A stretch of 64,000 bases of DNA from Pseudolabrys sp035718275 (GTDB lineage: Bacteria; Pseudomonadota; Alphaproteobacteria; Rhizobiales; Xanthobacteraceae): NCBI GenBank assembly GCA_035718275.1, contig DASTHI010000048.1:1-64000 (forward strand), written 5' to 3'. Below, piece after piece: positions 17,053 to 25,065 of the stretch. The translations under genes and the position numbers were made by a program. A model generated the notes under the pieces. The model was not told where the DNA came from, ran no database searches, and saw only the letters and a program-made list of their open reading frames with translations. Position 1 is the first letter of the stretch; the number at the start of each line of letters is the position of its first letter.

Positions 17053-17473
17053 CTGGCGACTTCCAAGATTACCCCGGCACAACGGCGGCGCTGGTCGAAC
17101 GCCAGAAGCAGTCCTCCAAAAGCAGGATAGTCGCGCGGCCACCGCGCTCCACGCCGAATCAGAATAGAGACGGATGCGTCAGCGCAGCGGCTCCACTTCG
17201 GCGGCCACGCACCTCCGATACTCGAGTCACGCGAGCCAATGGCAACACCGTTTTTTTCGGTGCTAACGCCGGGGCGGAGTAGAGCATTTCAAGACTTTGA
17301 TTCGGCCAGCCGAGGCCAAAAAAGTGGGGATTTTCGTCCTCGCTCCACTTTGAAATCAGCAGCACGATCAACATATTAGGAACTGTTAGTTTACCCTGTA
17401 CGAGGTCCGGTTTTCGTGTCACACAAACTGCTCATTCCGACTCAATTTTCCGACCGCTTCGAGGGTGTCGCCA
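17053..17473. other. Gap before gyrB; no gene recognised
   Basis: About 420 bases. It contains a CACCG-T7-CGGTG hairpin at 17246-17262, a GGCC repeat followed by A6 near 17308-17323, and a candidate gyrB promoter. The open frames on either strand lack ribosome binding sites and family resemblance. Confidence 0.5.
17350..17379 (+). promoter_or_regulatory. Candidate gyrB promoter
   Basis: TTGAAA (17350-17355) and TATTAG (17374-17379) are 18 bases apart, about 95 bases before the gyrB start, in an A/T-rich patch. The match is moderate. Confidence 0.4.
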
Positions 17474-19903
17474 ATGGCTGAACCAGCCCGCAAAAACCCG
17501 TCCGAATATGGTGCCGAGTCGATCAAGGTCCTGAAAGGACTCGACGCGGTCCGTAAGCGGCCCGGCATGTATATCGGCGATACGGACGACGGGTCCGGCC
17601 TGCATCACATGGTCTACGAAGTAGTAGACAACGCGATCGACGAGGCCTTGGCCGGGTTTGCGACCGAAGTCACCGTCGCGCTCAATCCGGACGGTTCCTG
17701 CACGGTACGCGATAATGGCCGCGGTATCCCGACAGACATCCACAAGGGGGAAGGCGTTTCGGCAGCCGAAGTCATCATGACGCAGCTGCACGCCGGCGGG
17801 AAATTCGATCAGAACGCCTACAAGGTGTCCGGCGGGCTGCATGGAGTTGGCGTCTCAGTGGTGAACGCGCTTTCTTCGTGGCTGAAGCTCACAATATGGC
17901 GCGACGGCAAAGAGCATTTCATGGAATTTCGCGATGGCGTCGCGTTAGCGCCTCTCAAGGTCGTCGCGGACGCCAAGGGCAAGCGGGGCACGGAAGTGAG
18001 TTTCCTGCCCTCGCCGAAAACATTCACCATGGTGGAATTCGATTTTGCGACCCTCGAACATCGCCTGCGCGAGCTCGCGTTCCTGAATTCGGGCGTCGCT
18101 ATCGCCCTCGCCGACCGGCGCCATGCCGTCGAAAAGCGCGAGGAGATGAAATATGAAGGAGGCGTCGAAGCTTTCGTCAAATTCCTGGACCGCAACAAGA
18201 CGGCGCTGATCCGCAACCCGGTCATGATCAAGGCGGAGCGCGAGGGCATCGCCGTGGAATGTGCGTTGTGGTGGAACGACGGATATCACGAGAGCGTGCT
18301 CTGCTTCACGAATAACATTCCGCAGCGGGACGGCGGCACGCATTTGGCCGGATTTCGCGGCGCCCTAACCCGGCAGATCACCCAATACGCCGAGACGATC
18401 GGAACCTCGCGAAAGGAAAAGGTCACGCTTACAGGCGACGATTGCCGCGAAGGGCTGACTGCTGTGCTCTCCTGCAAGGTGCCGGATCCGAAGTTCTCCT
18501 CACAGACCAAAGACAAGTTGGTCTCCTCGGAAGTGCGGCCCGTTGTAGAAAACGTGATCAACCAGGCACTGCAGGACTGGTTTGAGATTCATCCGCAGGA
18601 AGCAAAGATTATTGTCGGCAAGGTCGTCGAAGCTGCAGCGGCTCGCGAAGCCGCACGCAAGGCGCGCGAACTGACGCGCAGGAAAGGCGCACTCGACGTG
18701 TCATCGCTGCCCGGCAAGCTCGCCGATTGCCAGGAGCGGGATCCGGCAAAATCCGAATTGTTCATTGTCGAGGGAGACAGCGCAGGTGGCTCGGCCAAAC
18801 AGGGCCGCAACCGCGAATTTCAGGCGGTGTTGCCGCTGCGTGGCAAGATCCTGAACGTGGAACGCGCCCGCTTCGACAAGATGCTGTCGAGCCAGGAGAT
18901 CGGCACGCTCATCACTGCGCTCGGGACCGGTATCGGGCGTGATGAGTTCAATCCCGACAAGCTCCGCTACCACAAGATCATCATCATGACGGATGCGGAC
19001 GTGGACGGATCACACATCCGCACGCTGCTGCTGACGTTCTTCTTCCGCCAGATGGACGAACTCATCAAGCGTGGGCACATCTTTATCGCGCAGCCGCCAC
19101 TCTACAAGGTGATGCGCGGAAAGTCCGAGCAATACCTCAAGGATGAGCGTGCGCTTGAAGACTACCTGATCACTACCGGTCTGGAAGACGCAGTCCTCCG
19201 TCTCGCCTCAGGCGAAGAACGCGCTGGTGCAGATCTGCGTAGGCTTGTTGAAGATGCCCGCGCTATCCGTGGCGTCCTTGCCGGCCTGCACAGCCGCTAC
19301 AACCGCAAGGTCATCGAACAGGCAGCGATTGCGGGCGTGCTCAGTCCGGGCGTCACCGGCGACCCGAACAAGGGGAATGCCGCCGCCGACTATATCGCAA
19401 AGCGACTCGATGCACTGGAAGAAGAAACCGAGCGAGGCTGGAGCGGCTCGTTTGACGAGGATGGCTTCCATTTCGAGCGCACCGTACGCGGCGTCAAGGA
19501 AGTGGCAGTCATTGATCAGGCGCTGCTTGGCTCGGCGGATGCACGCAAGCTCGACGAGTTTGCGCCAACGCTTCAGCATGTTTTCCCGAGACCCACGCCT
19601 CCGGCAATGTTGCGCCGCAAGGATGAAACCATCCCGATCCACGGCCCGGTAGGCCTTTTCGAATCGCTCACGGCGGCCGGCCGCAAGGGCCTCACTCTTC
19701 AGCGCTACAAGGGTCTCGGCGAAATGAATCCCGAGCAGCTTTGGGAAACGACACTGGACGTCGACGCGCGTTCATTGCTCCAGGTCCGAATCAAGGAGGT
19801 CGATGAAGCCAACGTGCTGTTCGATCAACTCATGGGGGATCTCGTCGAGCCGCGCCGCCAGTTCATACAAGACAATGCCCTGGCGGCGAGCGTGGATGTC
19901 TAA
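17474..19903 (+). CDS. gyrB: DNA gyrase subunit B
   Basis: An 809-residue ATPase subunit of gyrase, which with GyrA introduces negative supercoils. The GHKL ATPase domain shows KGLDAVRKRPGMYIGDTDDG, EVVDNAIDEA, the DNGRGIP motif and KVSGGLHGVGVSVVNALS. The TOPRIM domain carries FIVEGDSAGGSAKQGRNREF and the metal-binding DADVDGSHI, followed by RTLLLTFFFRQM. The C-terminus ends RRQFIQDNALAASVDV, the usual GyrB tail. GAGGG precedes the ATG by eight bases, so I prefer it to the GTG nine bases upstream. It is separated from recF by a small gene and a gap with its own promoter candidate. Confidence 0.97.
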   Translation: MAEPARKNPSEYGAESIKVLKGLDAVRKRPGMYIGDTDDGSGLHHMVYEVVDNAIDEALAGFATEVTVALNPDGSCTVRDNGRGIPTDIHKGEGVSAAEVIMTQLHAGGKFDQNAYKVSGGLHGVGVSVVNALSSWLKLTIWRDGKEHFMEFRDGVALAPLKVVADAKGKRGTEVSFLPSPKTFTMVEFDFATLEHRLRELAFLNSGVAIALADRRHAVEKREEMKYEGGVEAFVKFLDRNKTALIRNPVMIKAEREGIAVECALWWNDGYHESVLCFTNNIPQRDGGTHLAGFRGALTRQITQYAETIGTSRKEKVTLTGDDCREGLTAVLSCKVPDPKFSSQTKDKLVSSEVRPVVENVINQALQDWFEIHPQEAKIIVGKVVEAAAAREAARKARELTRRKGALDVSSLPGKLADCQERDPAKSELFIVEGDSAGGSAKQGRNREFQAVLPLRGKILNVERARFDKMLSSQEIGTLITALGTGIGRDEFNPDKLRYHKIIIMTDADVDGSHIRTLLLTFFFRQMDELIKRGHIFIAQPPLYKVMRGKSEQYLKDERALEDYLITTGLEDAVLRLASGEERAGADLRRLVEDARAIRGVLAGLHSRYNRKVIEQAAIAGVLSPGVTGDPNKGNAAADYIAKRLDALEEETERGWSGSFDEDGFHFERTVRGVKEVAVIDQALLGSADARKLDEFAPTLQHVFPRPTPPAMLRRKDETIPIHGPVGLFESLTAAGRKGLTLQRYKGLGEMNPEQLWETTLDVDARSLLQVRIKEVDEANVLFDQLMGDLVEPRRQFIQDNALAASVDV

Positions 19904-19926
19904 GGATATCGCTCGGCTGAACGAGG

Positions 19927-20247
19927 TCAGTTACAGACGCTCTCGAGACCCCAGGGCCAGCAGTGCCGGATCGTGCGGTAGTACTCCCCGCACCCGCCCA
20001 AAGCACAGCCCTGCTCCCACAACGGACGGCCGATAAAGCGCAGCCTCACGTAAGAAGACGGGCTGGCGCCGATCAGATTGTCGCAATCGCCGCAAAAGGG
20101 CACCTGCTCGACGACCCGCATTCGAGGCACGAAAAGCCTGGCCTCATGGCTGCTCGGCCGATCGCGCCAATTCAAATCCGCCGCATAGGCGGCAGTGGCC
20201 ATCCCTGAAGCCAGCCAGAGCAGAAAAACCGTAAATAGGACCCGCAT
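19927..20247 (-). CDS. Exported cysteine-rich protein, function unknown
   Basis: A 106-residue protein with a clear signal peptide (hydrophobic about 3-18, cleavage after AAYAA before DLNW). The mature part has six cysteines (FCGDC, QGCALGGCGEY, RHCW, SVCN), which suggests disulfide-bonded periplasmic or surface location. I do not recognise a family. GGGGAG lies 11 bases before the ATG. The gene converges on gyrB. Confidence 0.7.
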   Translation of the reverse strand: MRVLFTVFLLWLASGMATAAYAADLNWRDRPSSHEARLFVPRMRVVEQVPFCGDCDNLIGASPSSYVRLRFIGRPLWEQGCALGGCGEYYRTIRHCWPWGLESVCN

Positions 20248-20314
20248 CGCCAGCCACTCCCCATGAATTGGCTAGGTATAGCCGGTAAACTCGAACGGCC
20301 TTTTTCCAAGGGAC

Positions 20315-20340
20315 TTAAATTTGCGAAGGCGGTTAAATTT
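20315..20340. repeat. Short direct repeat TTAAATTT
   Basis: Two copies of TTAAATTT (20315-20322 and 20333-20340) start 18 bases apart in the gap upstream of the cysteine-rich protein gene. They could be a regulator site on one DNA face, but the spacing does not fit the CtrA consensus TTAA-N7-TTAA. Confidence 0.3.
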
Positions 20341-20378
20341 CTGCAAACGAAGCGGGGGCCAGTCACATGGTCTAACTG

Positions 20379-20555
20379 TTATGACGTGAGCTTGGCCCCG
20401 ATCGCCAGGCCGATGATGAGAGCGCCAAGGAACAGCACCAAGAAAATCCCGAAAAGCCATTGCGCGATCGTGGCGGATGCCGCCTGAACGTCCGTGAATC
20501 CGAAAATCCCGGCGATAATCGCAATGATCAGGAACACCAATGCCCATTTGAGCAT
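20379..20555 (-). CDS. DUF1328 family small membrane protein (YtjA-like)
   Basis: A 58-residue protein with two hydrophobic helices, MLKWALVFLIIAIIAGIFGF and TIAQWLFGIFLVLFLGALII. The first motif (LKWALVFLIIA-IAGIFGF) is the DUF1328 signature. The family is widespread and its role unknown; some members respond to stress. AAGGAG lies nine bases upstream of the chosen ATG. The gene is monocistronic. Confidence 0.9.
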   Translation of the reverse strand: MLKWALVFLIIAIIAGIFGFTDVQAASATIAQWLFGIFLVLFLGALIIGLAIGAKLTS

Positions 20556-20612
20556 GCGAGAGTTTCTCCTTGTGGTTTCACCGACAATGGGCAAAACCGC
20601 AATCCGGTTCCA

Positions 20613-21488
20613 TCAGCTAGAGGAATTCGCCCCTCGGCTTCGTTGATCGCGCGGCGCCCAAAGATCCGCGTCGACCCGAGACAGGAATTCGCTCACTGCC
20701 TGATTAAAAAGCGCGGGTTCTTCCAGATTGACAGCGTGGCCGGTCTTCGGAAGGACCAGCAGGCCGGAAGCGGGAATTGCATTTTTGAGAAAGAGCGCGG
20801 GCTCGATACAACGATCATCCTCATCGCCTACGACGATCAGAGCCGGGGTTTTCAATTGCCGGATCGCCATCTCAAAGTCGTAGAGCGAAGGTCGGGCGCC
20901 TTGAAACCCGCGCGCCGTATGGGCGGAGCCTTGCGCATCGTGCTCGGCAAGTTGCTTCAGGAATTCGGAAAAACCGCGCGGGTCCTTGATCTCGAACGGG
21001 ATCCGATTTGGACTCTTGCCATAGCTTTGCGCCACCTTGGCCGAACCTTCGCGTTCGAATTGCAGCGCGAGTTCGTGAGAGCGCTTGTGGAATTCGTCTG
21101 TGTACCACCGTTCGCTTCCGCTGCCTGCGCCGGCGAGGACCAGCGAACGTACACGATGAGGATAATTTAACGCCACCTGCAGCGCCGTATATCCGCCCAT
21201 CGAAAGACCGACGACGTGAGCCTTGTCGATGCCGAGATGATCGAGCACTGCGACAGCATCGCGCATGACATGCAGATAGCTATAGGAATCCGGATCAGTC
21301 GGGATATCGGATGGGCTGTAGCCGCGGGCCGCATAGGCGATGCATCGATAGCGCCTGCCAAGCGCACGCAACTGCGGCTCCCAGCTCCGGTGATCGCCCG
21401 CAAACTCGTGCACGAAAAGGATTGGCAGACCTTTGCCTGATTCCTCGTAGTAGAGGCGCACGTTGTCCGCCGCGGTTGCGTAGCCCAT
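20613..21488 (-). CDS. Alpha/beta hydrolase, last gene of a catabolic operon
   Basis: A 291-residue alpha/beta hydrolase. The oxyanion/early motif is LFVHEFAGDHRSW, the nucleophile is Ser96 in VVGLSMGGY, the acid is in VVGDEDDRC and the histidine in KTGHAVNLEEP. This resembles ester or carbon-carbon bond hydrolases of aromatic breakdown (3-oxoadipate enol-lactonase or meta-cleavage product hydrolase type). Its start overlaps the stop of the glutamine-synthetase-like gene (ATGA), implying translational coupling. With the Rieske oxygenase upstream, it probably acts on a ring-derived product; the substrate is unknown. Confidence 0.88.
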   Translation of the reverse strand: MGYATAADNVRLYYEESGKGLPILFVHEFAGDHRSWEPQLRALGRRYRCIAYAARGYSPSDIPTDPDSYSYLHVMRDAVAVLDHLGIDKAHVVGLSMGGYTALQVALNYPHRVRSLVLAGAGSGSERWYTDEFHKRSHELALQFEREGSAKVAQSYGKSPNRIPFEIKDPRGFSEFLKQLAEHDAQGSAHTARGFQGARPSLYDFEMAIRQLKTPALIVVGDEDDRCIEPALFLKNAIPASGLLVLPKTGHAVNLEEPALFNQAVSEFLSRVDADLWAPRDQRSRGANSSS

Positions 21489-22960
21489 CAGAACAAGTCC
21501 AGATATTCCTTCTGCTCCCAGGAGCTGACCTCCGGCTGATCGACCGCTTCCTTCTGGAAGCGCTCAAGTTCCGCCGTTTTGATATGCGTATAGTAGTCGA
21601 TGAAATCGGCGCCGAACCCTGCGCGGTAGATTTCATCGCCACGCAACGCGCGAAGCGATTCGCCGAGATTCTTCGGCAGCGGTGTTGCCGATTCTTCATA
21701 TGGGGCATCGGCAGATGGGCCCGGATCCAGCTGGCGCGCAATGCCGTCAAGGCCGGCATAAATCTGCGACGCGACGTAGAGATAAGGATTGGCTGCTGGC
21801 TCGCCGATGCGATTTTCCAGATGGGTGGCAGGATCTCCGGCCTGGCCAAGAACCCTGATCATGACCCCGCGGTTGTCGCGCGCCCAGATCGCGCGGTCAG
21901 GAGCCAGCGAATATGGCCGATAGCGTTTGTAGCCATTGACAGTCGGCGTGGTGAAAGCGGCGGCGGAACGCGCGTGTGCCAGCAAGCCGCCGAGATAATA
22001 CTGGCCCACGCTGGAAAGTACATCCGGATGATCGAACATAAACGCGTTGCGTTTCGATCTGCACTCGACCAGTGACTGATGAAGGTGCCAACCGCTTGAC
22101 ATGATATTGGGCAGCGCCGGCCGGCACATGAAGCTTGCGAGATAACCGTTGCGGCGGGCGATCTGCTTCGCGGCGGCACGAAAGAGGATCATCGTGTCCG
22201 CACTCTCAAGACCGAATTGGGGGCGGAATGTGAATTCGCATTGGCTGGGCCCGAGCTCGACTTCGACCGAACGCAATGGAAGACCGAGCTTTTCGATGCC
22301 TTTGCGGAGAATTCCCACGGCAGGATCGAGCATGTCGAAGCGCGTTTCGGTGAGGTACTGATAGCCTTGATTGAGCAGACTGACGTCGGGCGCCTGCGGC
22401 GGCCAGGTAGCCTCGGCGGGGGAAAGGCGCGGGTTGTCCAACTTGAAGAGATGAAACTCGATCTCCAGCCCAGCCAGCAGCTCGAACCCTGCTTTCGCCA
22501 ACGTATTCAGCGCGTCACGGCATCTCGCGCGAGTTGAATACGGCACCGGCATCCCGTTGGCGAAATAGATGTCGCATAACAGCCAGCCGGTCTTCTCTGC
22601 CCATGGCAGGATTCGAAAGGTCGCGGGATCCGCGACCATGACGAAATCTCCGCCGCCCTGCATTTCGGCTTTGGCGAGTCCTCCGCCACGTGTGAACACA
22701 GGGTAGACGGTGCGATGTGCGGTATCTTTGGCGAGCAAGGTCGTGGTCATGGTGACCCCGGACCGCATCGCTCTTGCCGCTTCCGAAGCGATCAGCGTCT
22801 TGCCGCGCAATACTCCGTGCTGATCCGCAAACGAGAAACGCACGACCTCAAGCTTTTCGTTTTTGATCGTGCGTTCCACTTGCGCGGCGAGATCCGACTG
22901 AGCATCGCTCCACAGCTTGTGGCGATCGACAAACGCGTCGGATTTACGCGAACGTGCCAT
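21488..22960 (-). CDS. Glutamine synthetase family protein (gamma-glutamyl-amine ligase type)
   Basis: A 490-residue protein with the glutamine synthetase beta-grasp and catalytic domains, but of the divergent class that ligates glutamate to amines rather than ammonia. It has VRFSFADQHGVLRGKTL near the N-terminus, GLEIEFHLF for the metal-binding glutamates, VEVELGPSQCEFTF, the ammonium/ATP region SSGWHLHQSL and NRIGEPAANPYLY at the C-terminus. It lacks the adenylylation-site context of GlnA. Neighbours are a Rieske oxygenase upstream and a hydrolase whose start overlaps its stop. By analogy with gamma-glutamylanilide synthase or PuuA it may activate an amine for breakdown; this is inference. 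Confidence 0.85.
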   Translation of the reverse strand: MARSRKSDAFVDRHKLWSDAQSDLAAQVERTIKNEKLEVVRFSFADQHGVLRGKTLIASEAARAMRSGVTMTTTLLAKDTAHRTVYPVFTRGGGLAKAEMQGGGDFVMVADPATFRILPWAEKTGWLLCDIYFANGMPVPYSTRARCRDALNTLAKAGFELLAGLEIEFHLFKLDNPRLSPAEATWPPQAPDVSLLNQGYQYLTETRFDMLDPAVGILRKGIEKLGLPLRSVEVELGPSQCEFTFRPQFGLESADTMILFRAAAKQIARRNGYLASFMCRPALPNIMSSGWHLHQSLVECRSKRNAFMFDHPDVLSSVGQYYLGGLLAHARSAAAFTTPTVNGYKRYRPYSLAPDRAIWARDNRGVMIRVLGQAGDPATHLENRIGEPAANPYLYVASQIYAGLDGIARQLDPGPSADAPYEESATPLPKNLGESLRALRGDEIYRAGFGADFIDYYTHIKTAELERFQKEAVDQPEVSSWEQKEYLDLF

Positions 22961-23081
22961 GGCTTAGGCCACGTCCGGGCAACCGCCGAATCGAAGGGAC
23001 TTGTCTTCGCACCTGGGCTGCTTCGGAAAGCATGCGGAGCGCTCGACCGCGCGCAAGCAAAGGTCTTCCTGCAGGCACATC

Positions 23082-24395
23082 TCAACGCCCGTTCAGCCAG
23101 CCCGCTAATTCGCGTTTGCTGGCTTCGCTATTGCGCCAATACCCTTGCCAGTCATCAGCCGGGGCTATGCCGTCGATGGCCGCCGGCCCCGTGATTGCCG
23201 AAGCTTCATGCGAACCAAGCACCATGATCGGTCTTTCACCCTTGGCAAGCTGATCAATCGCCTGTCTTAGGAGTTTGCGATAGGCAACGATCGCCTTGTC
23301 TGAGGCGCCAAGGTGTTCCTCCGTGCGGTTCTGAATGGCGCCCATCGACTCGCATGCCCATTGGTCGTGGACGTTGATGTCAGCTCCCATCCCCGTATAA
23401 GTCTCATGCTCCTGCTCGTGCGGATTGAAACCGTAGTTGTTGCTCTTGTTTTTGTTGGGGACGTAATCGGGAAGCTGATAGATGGCCAGCCGCTGGCGCC
23501 GCATCTCGGCCTTGTCAATCGGGGCGCCAAAGCTGGTGAAGATTGCGTACCAGTAATGCTTTTCATCATCGATCGGCACGTGCCACTGCGTGATCGTCAT
23601 CTCGCGGCTCATTGGAATCACGAAGCCATTGGGGAACAGGAGATTTGTCACTCGCACATGCGTGCTCGATCCGCTGATCTGGCGCAGCGTCACGAGTCTG
23701 AACCCGAACTCGGTCGGCTCAATTTCGATCATGGGACGAGTGAATTCGCGCATGATCCGTGACATGGGCATATCCGAGTCGCGCGAGGTATCGCGGAATA
23801 CCTTGCCGTAGCCCTGGCTTGGATCCTCATCATGAAAGAATCGATGCAAAAAAGAGGTGTGAACCGGATCGATTCCCACCTCCAGCGACTGCAGCCAATT
23901 GCAGTCAATCATCCCCTTGAATGCGAACGTATGACTCGCCGGGGCAACAAAGCAATCGAAGTGCGGAAAGGCGGGCGCTTCGTCCGATCCCAGATAGGCG
24001 AAGAGAATGCCGTTTTTTTCCACCACAGGGTAGGATGTTTGCTTCACGTTGGCGCAAAGATTGCTGCCTTCGGGCTCAGCCGGAGTCTCCAGGCATTTGC
24101 CGTGAATATCGAACAGCCAGCCGTGAAAAGCACAACGCAGTCCGCCATCTTCAAGGCGTCCATAGGCAAGATCTGTCCCCCGATGCGGACAATGGCGGCC
24201 AATGAGACCAAATCGCCCCGCTTCGTCCCTGAAGATCACCAGGTCTTCTCCGAGCAGCCGCACCGGTTTGACCGGCCGATTACCGGAAAGCTCATCAACG
24301 AGGGCAGCAGGTTGCCAATAGCGCCGCATGAGACGGCCAGCAGGGCTCGCGGCGCCCGTTCGAGTCATGAGATCGTTTATCTCGGCACTCAACAT
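23082..24395 (-). CDS. Rieske [2Fe-2S] ring-hydroxylating oxygenase, alpha subunit
   Basis: A 437-residue oxygenase of the phthalate-4,5-dioxygenase-like group. The Rieske domain has Cys69-x-His71 in RHCPHRG and Cys88-x2-His91 in LRCAFHGW. The mononuclear iron site shows GIDPVHTSFLH, giving His179 and His184, with a later acidic residue to be confirmed. Such enzymes use electrons from a separate reductase to hydroxylate, cleave or demethylate aromatic or N-substituted compounds. No ferredoxin or reductase gene is beside it, so those must come from elsewhere. It is first in a minus-strand operon with the glutamine-synthetase-like and hydrolase genes, after a 121-base gap. Confidence 0.92.
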   Translation of the reverse strand: MLSAEINDLMTRTGAASPAGRLMRRYWQPAALVDELSGNRPVKPVRLLGEDLVIFRDEAGRFGLIGRHCPHRGTDLAYGRLEDGGLRCAFHGWLFDIHGKCLETPAEPEGSNLCANVKQTSYPVVEKNGILFAYLGSDEAPAFPHFDCFVAPASHTFAFKGMIDCNWLQSLEVGIDPVHTSFLHRFFHDEDPSQGYGKVFRDTSRDSDMPMSRIMREFTRPMIEIEPTEFGFRLVTLRQISGSSTHVRVTNLLFPNGFVIPMSREMTITQWHVPIDDEKHYWYAIFTSFGAPIDKAEMRRQRLAIYQLPDYVPNKNKSNNYGFNPHEQEHETYTGMGADINVHDQWACESMGAIQNRTEEHLGASDKAIVAYRKLLRQAIDQLAKGERPIMVLGSHEASAITGPAAIDGIAPADDWQGYWRNSEASKRELAGWLNGR

Positions 24396-24462
24396 CGCAA
24401 ATCGCCCTTGTTAGAGCTTTTGAATGTATACGAATTCCGCGAGTGGCCAAAGGCGCACACTC

Positions 24463-24495
24463 GCAAAAAAAGAAAGAGCCGGCACCAGACCGGCC
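24463..24495 (-). terminator. Terminator after the 122-residue hypothetical gene
   Basis: Read on the minus strand, GCCGG-TCTGGT-GCCGG style pairing is followed by a long run of T with one C (positions about 24465-24478), 34 bases past the stop at 24529. The stem is short but the T run is strong. Confidence 0.55.
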
Positions 24496-24528
24496 CGGCA
24501 TTGATAATATTGCTATCGATATCCGGTG

Positions 24529-24897
24529 TCAGTTGTGATAGCGGGCGCTCCAGCCCGAATCCATCCGGCGCCGCCAGGCGGTTTGGCGCAAGCCCATAAG
24601 GCGCTGGGCGGCGGTCCTCGCTTCAGCGCGGCTACTCGCGGCGCAGGTGCGATATTCAAGATCGGATACACGCGATACAAGTGGTTGTCGGCGGAAGAGG
24701 CGGGCGAAGGCACTCACGCCACCATTCAGTTTCAGGTCGGCAAGCGAGTTGGCGACATTGCCCGAATGTCCGAACGCGACCACGCGGCCGGTCATGGTGT
24801 GCCGCACTTCGTAGACACCTGGCCCGATCGGCGCCTCGATGTGTTCTCCCGATGCTGCGTCGGGAAATCGCTTCCAGGTGCTCCAAGTCTGAACCAT
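24529..24897 (-). CDS. Hypothetical protein, weak resemblance to the GIY-YIG fold
   Basis: A 122-residue soluble protein, basic at the C-terminus (RQTAWRRRM). Residues 26-45 read PGVYEVRHTMTGRVVAFGHS, which has the shape of a GIY-YIG nuclease core (GVY, then about eleven residues, then AFG in place of YIG), followed by a basic, helical region. The catalytic arginine and glutamate of active nucleases are not obvious, so if related it may be inactive. This is a pattern-based guess, not a family assignment. GAGG lies nine bases before the ATG at 24897. Confidence 0.55.
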   Translation of the reverse strand: MVQTWSTWKRFPDAASGEHIEAPIGPGVYEVRHTMTGRVVAFGHSGNVANSLADLKLNGGVSAFARLFRRQPLVSRVSDLEYRTCAASSRAEARTAAQRLMGLRQTAWRRRMDSGWSARYHN

Positions 24898-25000
24898 GAA
24901 GAACATCCTCAAAGACATTCAAAAAGGCGGATCGAGAACGCGAGAAGTAATCATTGGTTCCGTCAGGTCAACCGCCTCTGTTGATAAGCAATAGGATAAA

Positions 25001-25019
25001 TCGGCCCAGTTTTGGCCGA
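25001..25019 (-). terminator. Possible terminator after the MBL-fold gene
   Basis: TCGGCC and GGCCGA form a six-bp stem with a seven-base loop. On the minus strand the stem is followed by TTTATCC. It lies about 47 bases after the stop of the metallo-beta-lactamase-fold gene. Confidence 0.4.
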
Positions 25020-25065
25020 ACAATTTTCTGGAGTTTACGCTAATTTACGCGGTTTACCGAAGGAG

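Noticed and set aside
17159..17422. 87-codon minus-strand frame in the gap before gyrB
   Set aside because: No ribosome binding site, odd composition and overlap with the gyrB promoter candidate.
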